From the NCBI RefSeq assembly GCF_028583425.1, contig NC_072800.1:95573001-95637000 (forward strand): DNA of 64,000 bases. Direction: 5' to 3'. Shown here piece after piece: positions 1-14,649 of the stretch. The position numbers and the translations under genes were made by a program. The notes below the pieces were generated by a model, which saw only the letters and a program-made list of their open reading frames with translations, ran no database searches and was not told the DNA's origin. The stretch comes from Eublepharis macularius (Eukaryota > Chordata > Lepidosauria > Squamata > Eublepharidae). Numbering within the stretch: the stretch's first letter is position 1; the number at the start of each line of letters is the position of its first letter.

Positions 1-3000
1 TGCGGAGTGCAGTGAGCAGCGGGCTGGGGGTATGGGGCTCCCCAGTGCCCACATTTACCAGCCAGGCGTAGGGGTGGCAATATCAGCTCGGCTCCTGGGA
101 GCAGAGTGCAGGAAAGCCTTCTGCTGGGGTGGGCAAAGGAAGCTCCTGAGAGGGAGGGGGGCAAGCTCCGCTGTGCTGGCCTGTCCTAGTGCCGGCTCTC
201 TTGGCTGCCCCCCTCTCCCCAGCGTCCCTGGATAATGGAGTGAGCGGTGCAGGGCGCCCCGTGAGGAGCTGACAAGCTCTTAATGTGTTTCTTAGTAGCA
301 GCCCAGGGATGTGCTTTGCCTTTGCGCTGGAGTTTTAAAGACCATCGGAGAATTGATGGCCAGTAAAAGAGTAATGTTGGGGGACAGGCGTGATGAATGC
401 TGGCTGTCAGGGGTTGTCAGAGTGCCCTCCTCCACCACCACTGGCTCAGTGGCATTCACCAGATTGCCAGGGGTTATGTCCTGCCTCTCTGGTGCCACTG
501 CTGGCCAGCTGTGCTGCGTCCTGCCAGATGCTCGGTTCCCATTCCCCTTGCGGCCTTAGAATCCTTCCTGGAAAGAGCCAGCCCTCCCCTAGCCAGGGGC
601 TCTCACTGTGGGCTCTTGCCCCCCACCGCCCTTCCCTTCCCCAGGCATCCCCCTCTCGCCTCTCTGCATCTTCCCCAGGCTTGCTCTCTGGCCTCCCGTG
701 ACTTGGTGCCCACGTCCCTGTCCACCAGTGGCACCTGACCAGCAGTGGGGCCAGGGCCTCTCCTACTCTTCCCCGCTTCTCCCCCCCCCCCCGCCCCATG
801 CATTGCTTCCGCAGCGGTTTGGCGGCCCCATCCCATCCGTGCCCCCTGGTTCCCTGACTCCCAGAACTGCGTCGCTTGTGCTGTTTGCCTAGAAGTTGTG
901 GAGGGGGAGGAGAGGAGGCGTTGTCCCTGATGCATTAATGCAGGTTAGGAATATTGGGTTTAATGAGCTGCAAAATGAGGCGGTAGCACAATGACATTTA
1001 CGAATGGCGCCCGCCTCGCGCTCACTTCCCACCGCTGGCTTGATTGTGGCGATCCAAGAGCCTCCAGAATGGTGAGCTGCTACGGGGAGGGCCCTGCGCA
1101 CTCTCTCTCCGCAGGGCTTCCCTGGGTCAGGGGGGAAAGCTCAGCACCTCCCCCGGCTCCGTGCCTGCAAGCATGCCCCAAGGTCTGGGGGGGGGGGCAT
1201 CTGAAATGCAGCAGCCCCCTGCTCGGGGAGGGGTGCTCTCTTCCTTCAGCCCTCCCCGTGGGCACCAGCGGCTGCAGGGAGCAGAGCCTGGCTTGGCAGA
1301 GTCTGTCTGGCCTCACTCCCTGCAGCGCCCTTGCTAATTTCCCTCTCATTTGGAGGGCTTGTTGCCGAGGCGGAGGAATTGGAGCCGAGGTCGGCAGGTT
1401 AACACCCATTAGCAGCCACCGCCGCAGCCAAGCTTCCTCGGGAGTACTTTGGAGCGTTCAGTCCGTAAAAAACCATCAAAAAATAATCAAGGGAGGCGCT
1501 TGTTCATTCCACTGCCCGCTAATTCCCGTGAGCTGCTCACTTTCCCAGGCAGTGCCCCACCCGACAGCCACCGACCCCGGAAGGGGGGCTCTGTGACAAG
1601 CCACAGGTAGCCCCCTGGCCCACCCCGCTCTTTTCCAGCCTGCAAGTCCTGGTCTCTCGTCAAATTACCCAAACGCGCCTCTAATTTCTCAGTTGGGCAG
1701 TCACAAAGCTAATGAGTTGGAGCGGGGAGGATGCTGGGCCCAAAGGAATGCATTGAAATCATGGGGGGGGGCGGGGAGAAAGGCACTCAGCGCCCCCCCC
1801 CCCCCCGCCCGCCTTGCTCTGGAGTCTTGAAAAGCAAGTGAAGATCCTTTTTCTGAGATTTGTGGGCCTCGAGCACCCCCCACACACACACACACACAAG
1901 CCGACTAATGTGAATGGTCAAATGAGTGGCCCTGAGAGGGGCACCTTCACGGGCACCTGATGCTCAGGCCGCAGTCACATTGGGAAAGGGTCCCCAGACC
2001 CACCAAGCCTCCCTGTGAAGCGTTCTTCCCGGGGGCGGGGCGGGGGGCGGGTGTGCCTGGTTCAGGGCTGCTGGTCTCCCCTTATTCCAAATGGGTGCAC
2101 TGGAAGGGGAGGCAGGGGGCGCAGAGCTACACGGGGCGATCGGGAGACTTGTCCGGAATTCATTCCCTGCGGGACTCTCAGGAGACCCGTCTCGGAGGCA
2201 CTGTGCCACAGTTTCGGATCCCTCCACAAGCAGGGAAAGGCAACCATAAAAATGCCATTCAGCTAATTTAAACCCCCCCGCTGCCTCCACCCTGGCTGTG
2301 GGACTGCCCGTCACTGGAAGGAAGAGCTTGGCTGAGGCTGGCACTCGTGGGTGGCCTCATGTGCCGTTGCCTGGGGCCCCTGCACACAGCTCGATGCCCC
2401 CGGCGGCACCTCCCTTGCGGAAGCGAAGCTGGTGCTGCCCAGGAAGAAAGGCAGGCGGGTTGATGCACCTGTACAGACACGTGGGCATTGGTGCTAACGG
2501 TGGGAGGAGCAGCCAGGGGCCTCAGGGGAGCTCCTCCTTTGGCGGCCCAGAGCACCTGCATCTTCTGAGAGGGGAGCTGCCTCGAACCAGGGCTGCTTGC
2601 AGGAAGCCTCTGCACCCGCGGGCACCCGCTGCCCTTCCTGCTCGACAGCCCTGCTCCATGGCTGCGGGGGAGGGCTTGGGGACAGGCTGCCCAACAGATG
2701 CCTGGGAAGGCAGGCCTCCTCCATCTCCCCCGCTGCCCCGAAGAAGAGAGTGAGGAAGCCACGTTCTGGAGCAGAGGGTGTCATTTGCGTGAGGCTAATT
2801 AGGTAATTACAAGTCATGTTGCTAGGAGGCGGAGCGTGTGCTGTGACACGGAGGGATTCTTCATGCCGTCCATCGACAGCCGCTCTGGAGCTGTGAGGAG
2901 AGGAGACATTCCCCTCTGCATCCCGCTCAGCTGTCCGGTGCTGGCCCACAGCAGAAAGGCCAAGGGGCCTTGCTGCTCTCCCCCGACCAGGACACTTAAA

Positions 3001-3260
3001 AGGCAGAACTGCTAGGGAGGAGGAAGAGGAGCCTGTGTAGTCCAGAAGGCCTCCAGACCGCCAGTGCTTGCCCAGCGGTGCCACCCTTGTAGGCCCTGGG
3101 CAAAGATTCCCTCCAGGTCCCCATCATCCTACCCAGACCCTGCTCAGCCACCCGATGGAGACCTCTAGGAGTCTGTCCCATCGTCTCTCCCCCACCCTGG
3201 CTGCCTTGGCCCAGGGCAACAGCAGGGACTTGCCTCTGCGCTGGGCCTGCGCTTCGAGCC

Positions 3261-3301
3261 TGCCGTGCCGTGCCGTGCCGTGCCGTGCCGTGCCGTGCCG
3301 C
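3261..3301. repeat. (GTGCC)n pentamer microsatellite
   Basis: About eight perfect TGCCG/GTGCC units in AGAP3 intronic sequence. Confidence 0.95.
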
Positions 3302-4412
3302 GTGGCCTGAGGCTCACCAGGAGGAAGATCCTCCCCTCCCTTCAGCCGCAGGCAGCCCTGCGCGAGATGGTTTGCTTAAACCAGGGGTGGGGTCTGGCCC
3401 ACCTGGCACCTGCTGGGATTCTTTTCAAGGTTGCTAGGCTGGATCCCACAAAGCCCTTCCTGTATTCGTAAGACAGGGTGCGTGCTCGGGATCAGCTGAC
3501 CCACTTCTCTCTCGGCCGCTGGGAGATCCCCCATTCAGAATACACGGGCTGCTCCAGGCTGACGAGCCCTTCTTGGCCTTAAATGAGGGGCAGGAGGGGA
3601 CAAGCACCAGGGCAACCTCAAGCTCCCCTGACCTGGGACTAAGAACAGCCAGAAGGGGAGCGGGCGGGGCGGGGCGGGGCGGGGCTGGCCCGAGGAGCCT
3701 GTTCCATGGAGCCTGGAAGTCGGCCTTAGTCCTGTAAGACCCAAGAGCATCCGGTGCCTCCACAACACCAGGGGAGTGGAGAGGCCAGCGGCATTGTGGC
3801 CCTAAGGAGGCTCTCAGAGCAGGCATTATACTAGAACGGGTAGAATGTGTTCATGGGAACAGAAACGTCGGTCGAGTATAAAACCTCTCTGCACGCCAAG
3901 GAAGTGTGCCAGCCGGCTAGTAAGGCCCTGAGTTCGAGGCAGTACCACCCCTCCCCTCAGCTGCCACTGCCATGTTCTTCCTTCCGAGTGGCAGGACTCT
4001 GTGCCAGCTGGTCTGAGATACTCCCAGCCCCTCTGGAGTCTCCGCAGGCCTGGCCTGGGGTCTTCTCTCAGCCAACAGCCCTATGAGGAAGAGGAGAGGA
4101 ACCCGAGCCCTGAGCCAGGACTCGCTGCCTCTGTGAAGCCCCCTCCTGGATTCCTGGGCTGGATTCCCAGAAGCCGGCTCCGTCGCTCTTGCTGTGCCAG
4201 AAGGCGCAAGAGGCCTCTGAAGGCTGCCTGGGGCGCCGAGCAGCCCGGTCGGGACGCTGGCTCCAGTCAGCTGCGCCGTCTTCTGCGCAGGAAGGCCTTC
4301 TGCCTTGCCCGGCTCGCTGGAACCACCGGCTCCTCTGGGGTCCGTCCCATTCAGGGGTGGTCTGTACCTCTTGGATTTGCCCACCCAGGTGGCAACAGCT
4401 GGGACCTCTCAG

Positions 4413-4667
4413 AGCCAGTTTGGTGTGGTGGCTAAAAGCAGCAGGACTCTGATCTGGAGAAGCGGGTTCGATCCCCCACTCCTCCTCCGCTTGAAGCCAG
4501 CTGGGTGGCCTTGGGCCAGTCACGGCTCTCTCGGAGCTCTCGCAGCCCCACCCACCTCGCAGAGTGATCGTCGTGAGGATAATAATAACATGCTTTGTAA
4601 ACCGCTGTGAGTGGGCACTAAGTTGTCCTGAAGGGCGGTATATCAATTGGATGTCGTTATTGTCGTT
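4413..4667 (+). mobile_element. tRNA-derived SINE, Sauria type
   Basis: It begins AGCCAGTTTGGTGTGGTGG (tRNA A-box region), has a B-box-like GGTTCGATCCCC, the conserved CCTTGGGCCAGTCAC body, and ends with the LINE-derived tail GTCCTGAAGGGCGGTATAT and a GTTATT repeat. It is near full length. This is a squamate SINE family known to borrow a LINE 3' end. Confidence 0.85.
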
Positions 4668-5341
4668 AATTGGGCCTCCTGTGGCTTGCTGCTGTTTGCT
4701 GATTTTATTGCACTGCTTTACCTGTCGATCGCCTCGCGCAGGACTCTGGAGAGGGGCCATATACATTTTCTGAATAAATAAATGGGTGGGACGCGGAGTG
4801 GAGCTGGTCCAAGCTCAGAGCACAACCGTTTGACCCAGTCCGAAGGGTTCTTGGTGCCCCCCCCCCGCAAGAGAGAGCTGTGCCCTTCAGTGGACTTGCT
4901 CTGCTTCGGAGCGCACGGCCCACCTCCTGCCCCCCTGCTCCCTGCGCACCTCCTGCCCTGGCTTGGGACAAGCAAGAACCGCCGCTTCCTCTGTCCAGGG
5001 TCCTAATTTCTGCCCTGGCCCATTCATACAGGCACCAGTTTGGGCAGAAATAGCGGGGTTTGTGAAGCCGCCTTTGCCTCCGTCCCTTTGGGCCGGCAGG
5101 GCCTCCCCTCCTGAGCAACTGCTCCCTGCAACTGACTGAGAGATTGAACTGGCAGGCCTTTGCATGTGCTCTTGGGCCAGCTGCACCAACAGCCTGCATC
5201 CGGAGAAGGCTGCTGCTGGCCCCACCCCACCCCGCCCAAACCAGCAGAACCTGCAGCCGGCTTTGCGTGCAGCATCCAGCTCCTAGCTGGACCGGTGGAC
5301 CTAGCAGCAGACGGGGCGAGGCGAGCGGCAGGCAGCACCCT

Positions 5342-5379
5342 TCTCTCTCTCTCTCTCTCTCTCTCTCCCCCCCCCCCCC
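5342..5379. repeat. (CT)n tract followed by a C run
   Basis: A 26-bp CT dinucleotide run continues into a poly-C run. Confidence 0.9.
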
Positions 5380-5740
5380 ACCTTGCTGGAGGTGGGGAGA
5401 TGCGTGTTGATGGAAGGGCAGGATTGGCTGGTCAGGCAGAGGGCCCAAGTCTGCTCCTTTGAGGGCAAAGCAACAGGGTGGCTGGCAAGGCTCTTCTGCT
5501 TGGACTTCCCCTACTTGCTCAGCAGGAATTGGGCACTAAGTCTTCTCTGGCAGATCTGCCAAGCGCCTCCAGGGAAACAGCAGTGAGGTGGTTCTGGGAG
5601 GAGCAGGACCACAGCTCTCAAGGCTTGCCGGTGGCAGCGGCAGGGAAGACCCTGGAGGCACTCTTGACCACCCACCCGAGAGCGGGGCAGGGCGTTGCCT
5701 TTCCAGATGTTTCTGAGGAGACTGGCTCTGAACCTAGCAG

Positions 5741-6022
5741 ATCATAGAATCGGAAGGGACCTCTCGAGTCATCTAGTCCAACCCCCTGCACAGTGCAGGA
5801 AATTCACAACGACCTCCCTTGTACACACACACCCAGTGCCCCCTGCTCCATGCCCAGAAGCTGGCAAAACACCGTCAGGATCCCTGGCCAAACTGGGCTG
5901 GGGGAAATGGCTACCTGACCCCAAGGTGGCGATTGGCCTTACCCTGGGCTTGTAAGAAGGGGCCACGAGAACTAAGCCCTGGGCTTGTACCCTTCCTGCC
6001 CTCCCTTTCACGATCTGCCTAG
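5741..6022 (-). mobile_element. CR1 LINE 3' end
   Basis: ATCATAGAATCGGAAGGGACC, CATCTAGTCCAACCCCCTG and a following 3'UTR-like body are the reverse complement of a CR1 3' terminus. The same subfamily recurs at 40692-40990. Confidence 0.75.
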
Positions 6023-6538
6023 ATTGACTCGTCCCTCTCTCTCCTTCCCCCCAAAAGATGGTTGTGGTGTTCTTGGCTGGGCGTCTTCGTGTTATTTCGG
6101 GAGAAAGAGGAGTGTATGGATGTTGTCAATAATAGACGTCAGCCCAGCCTGCTTTCAGTCCCCTCGAGGGGGAGATTCCCTGGGCTGGCTGAGCTGGGAG
6201 TGGGAGGCCACCTCAGCCCCCTCCTGGTGCCCTTCCACCACCCCCCTGCTTTCCTTTGGAGTCCTCGGCTGAAGGAACGGGGGGGGGGCTGAGAGGTGCC
6301 TTCCAGGCCTCCCCCCAGGAAGCCTGCCTGGGGGAAAGAGGCCGCTGCGGCAGGGAAGGTGCAAGTGGAACGCCCAACGGTGGGGTGTGCACACCCCAGC
6401 CCCTTGGCCTGTGGGGATGGGGGCCTGTGGCCTGTAGACTGCTGCTCGGGGGCCAGCAACCAGCGGGGGGGGGGGCGGCGTGTAGGCCAAGGGCTGGCCC
6501 TGCCCAGAGGCTGAGGCACCACCTCTCTCCCCTTTCAG

Positions 6539-11516
<4,978 letters not shown>

Positions 11517-12110
11517 ATGCGTGCCAGGCCACAGTGCCCCTGCCCACGTGTCCTCTGCCACTCCCTTGACCCACAGCCCTCTCTGGCAACCGACTGGCAC
11601 GGGGCCAGTCTTGCGCTTATCCCCTGCGCCAGGGACGACACCTCCTCTACCATCCCTTGAGAAGTGGGATGGAAAGGGCGGGAGCTCGGTTATTTTTGGT
11701 CACTGCAGTGGGTCAGACAGCAGCCCTCTTCTCCCCCTCCAGGACGAAGGGAAGATCGGGCCCAGTGAGGGCCCCATGTGAAGGGAAACACACACATACC
11801 CCACGCCCTACTCTGGCTGCTGTCCGTTGTCCAGCACTGTGGCCACTGCAGTGAGGGGGGGCTTGTTTGCAGAGCCATCTGCCAGCCCCCCTTCTGCCTG
11901 TCTCAGCCCCTTGTGTATAAAATGTACATTGAAAATATTTATATGACAGTCTGTAAATAAGGTTTCTTTGCTCTTTGTGTGTGCCCATGTGTGTGTGCAC
12001 GCACGTATTTGTGTGTGTGTGTGTGTGTGAGAGAGAGAGCGAAAGCGAGATGGACTCGCAGCACCAGATCAGCTGCCCAATAAAGAAACTGCCCCATTTC
12101 TGTCCACGTG
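11517..12110 (+). promoter_or_regulatory. AGAP3: AGAP3 3'UTR with AATAAA at 12079-12084
   Basis: The first canonical AATAAA after the AGAP3 stop lies at 12079-12084 and is followed by a TGT-rich stretch near 12139-12152, a plausible downstream element. The 3'UTR would be about 590 nt. It contains a TG/GA microsatellite (about 12010-12040). Confidence 0.6.
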
Positions 12111-13984
12111 TGGCCCACTGGCTTTGCGCTCTCCTTGCTCTGTGTGTTTCAGGGCAAGGGCTGTGGAAGGGCGGGGGGGGGAGGCACAGCGGAAAAGAGG
12201 CTCTAGCTGCAGCCAGTCAGCCATTGAAGGCCACTGAGGCGGGGCGGGGGGGGGGAGACCTCAGCTCACGTGATGATTTTTGTGACCTCCTTTGGCCAAA
12301 AAACAGAAGCCCAAGGGAGTGCCCAGCTGGCCCACTGCCTCCCACAGAAATCATTTGATTTTTCAGTGCAGCCCACCCACGCTTGTGAAACAAATGGCAG
12401 CCTCCTTGAAACCAGATTCATTGCCGTGGTCTTCCCCCTGAGGGCAACGTGAGAGCTGTGCTTCTGCAAAGGGGGCCCGTGTCCTCCCTAGCCACAGCCT
12501 GACGTACACCAAGGGTACTACTGCCTCTGGACTGGGGCCCCGGGACCTTCTCGGCCTGCTCTTTGTGCTCTGACCAGCAGCGGCTCAAAGGAGTCCCTCC
12601 AACAGAAGATGGCAGGGACCGAGGGTGGGCCGGGCTGCTGACCCGTTCCCATGTAAGGGACCCCTGTTGAGTGATGGGGCAGTTCTGGCCAGGCGGTGAC
12701 CTCGCTCGAGGCAAAAGCCGCAGAACCACACAGAACCCCCCCCCCCGGCGTTCCTGCCTGATGGAGGCGCCCAGAGTTTGAGGAGGAGGAGGACTCCTCC
12801 TGGGTGCTTGGCTGTTTTGATGGCAGGTGAGCAGGTGCTGCAGCATTCTGGAAAGCCTGGCCAAGCTGGGTTGGGGCTGCGGCCCTGGCGGAGGGAGGCG
12901 GAGCCTGCTAAATCCCGCCCCCCCCCTGCAGCTGCCCTGTGGCCTGCTGGGGAAGGAAGGCCAGCCCGATTCCCGCAGTGTCTGCTTGGGAACGCCTCCT
13001 TGGAGAGGGACTGGAAGTCTTCCTTGTTTGCCAGGGCTTCTGAGGGGTGGGGGGATAAGGGGGAGAGATTTTATCTTGGTTTTCATTTGGAATTTTTAAA
13101 ATCATTTTGTAAACTACCCTGAGCTAAGTGGAAAGGTGGGATATAAAAGTTTAATTAATGAAATAAACACACATTCCGGGGGCACATCCCAAGTGCTGCC
13201 CTGGGGCCCATTTCATTCCCTGTTTCCAAAGTGAGCAGTGAGGGAAGGGGTGGGCTGCCACAGAGAGACTGGCAGGGACTACTGCTGGGGTGTGTGTGTG
13301 GCTGCGGCGGCGGCACAGTGGCTTCTGCGCCAGGGTCACAAAATGAGTCCCGGTAGAAGAGAGGCGCCTAGCTACCCCTTTGGAGGCAGCTTGTTGGGGG
13401 CATGCTTGGCGCGGGAGGGCAGTGGGCCAAGCAAAGTGTCTCTGGGCAGGATGCCAGCACCTGCAGCCCTGTATTGGCAAAGTGGCGACTCGAGTGGCTG
13501 GCGGGTGACCCACCGGTGGGAAGGGGAGAGAGAGGCCGGCTTCGGAGACTGGGTCAAGGGAAGGCGTGTGGGATTCTCCTCTCCCCCTGGAAGGTGGCCG
13601 CTGCCTTTCAATCTGAGGCGGGGAGGGGGCTGCATGGGGAACAGCGGCTGAGGCCGGCCAGACCACCCCGTCGCAGGCGAGACCGGGGGCAGACGGAGAG
13701 GAGGTGCGCGGGCGGCTGGAGACATCTCGCAGGCACGACGCTGCCCTCTACTTTCCCGGGGAGATGGCGCGGATGAACCCGGCGCCTCCTGCCCGCCGCC
13801 CCGTCCCCCAAGAAGGGCTCGAGCCACTCCCCGCCCCGGCAGAAAGAGCCGCTGCCAGCCGGAGCGGCGTCCCGCCGGCGGGAGGGCTGGGTGGGGCGGA
13901 GGGTCTGGGCGGGAGCCCTTCAGGCCGGGCGCGGCTCCCAGGTGCGCCCGCGTGCCCGCAGGAGGCGGACCCCAGTCAGGCGCG
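12111..13984. other. AGAP3-GBX1 intergenic interval (convergent genes)
   Basis: No gene was seen. It holds a short L2-type LINE tail (about 13085-13170, TTGTAAACTACCCTGAGC and GGTGGGATATAAAAG) and from about 13640 becomes CpG-rich as it enters the GBX1 3' end. Confidence 0.6.
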
Positions 13985-14006
13985 CGCCGAGTCCATCGAA
14001 AATAAC

Positions 14007-14012
14007 TTTATT
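14007..14012 (-). promoter_or_regulatory. GBX1: GBX1 polyadenylation signal
   Basis: TTTATT on the plus strand is AATAAA on the coding strand, about 80 nt after the GBX1 stop. It would give an unusually short 3'UTR of roughly 100 nt. There may be longer isoforms. Confidence 0.6.
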
Positions 14013-14092
14013 GACTGGCATCACAAGGCTGCACGGGACGCACACATCGAGCGGGGCTCTGTACGGGCCGGGGGCGGGGGGGGGGCGGCGGC

Positions 14093-14649
14093 TCAGGGGC
14101 GCTGGGCCTGCTCGAGCTGCTGGTGCTGGCTGCGCACGGCGAAGCGGTTGACGTGCACCGGGATGGGCACGACGATCTTGGGGTTCCGGACGGGCTCGCC
14201 GGCGCGGCCGCTGACGTTGCCGGCCTTGATGCGCTTCCACTTGGCGCGCCGGTTCTGGAACCAGATCTTGACCTGCACCTCGCTGAGCTTGAGGGCGTGC
14301 GCGATCTGCGAGCGCTCCGTCAGCGACAGGTACTTCTTGCAGTGGAACTCCTTCTCCAGCTCCAGCAGCTGCTCGCTCGTGAAGGCCGTGCGCCGCCGCC
14401 GGCTCTTGCCCGGGCCGCCCGAGGCCCCCGCCGCCGCCGCGCCCCCCAGCGGCGCCTCGCCCCCGCCGCCGCCCCGCCGGGCCTTGCCCTTGGCCGCCGG
14501 GCCTCCGGCCGCCCCGTCCAGCGGCGGCTCCTCTTCGCTCTCCGCCTCGGCCGAGCTGTCGTCGTCCTCGCGCTCGCTGCCGCCCGCCGCCGCCGCCTCG
14601 CCTGGCCGCCCCGCCGGCTTCTCCTCGTCCGAGCTGTAGGCCTTCCCCT
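14093..14649 (-). CDS. GBX1: GBX1 exon 2 (homeodomain exon)
   Basis: On the minus strand the acceptor is TGTCCCGCAG/AGGGGAAGG. The exon encodes the acidic linker, the GGA-rich spacer, the homeodomain and the C-terminal tail, and ends QAQRP with TGA at 14095-14093. Confidence 0.96.

Larger units (their letters stand above)
1..6538 (+). other. AGAP3 intron (3' part), no coding exon seen
   Basis: This stretch precedes the first recognisable AGAP3 exon and should be the 3' part of a long intron, since the exon at 6539 needs an upstream exon supplying one base of its first codon. I searched for the N-terminal half of the PH domain and the GTPase domain and saw neither. It holds one SINE (4413-4667), one CR1 3' end (5741-6022), several simple repeats, and AT-richer segments near 930-1080, 1330-1520 and 2770-2900 that look different from the GC-rich background and may be conserved regulatory sequence (inference). 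Confidence 0.6.

Noticed and set aside
1044-1080. Possible upstream AGAP3 exon ending at 1072
   Set aside because: There is a donor-like GTGAGC but no convincing acceptor and no match to AGAP3 PH or linker sequence; kept only as a possible conserved element.
4413-4480. tRNA gene at SINE heads (also 8650, 15458, 27925, 29440, 38740)
   Set aside because: A- and B-box-like sequence is present but there is no full cloverleaf, and each is followed by the SINE body and LINE-like tail.
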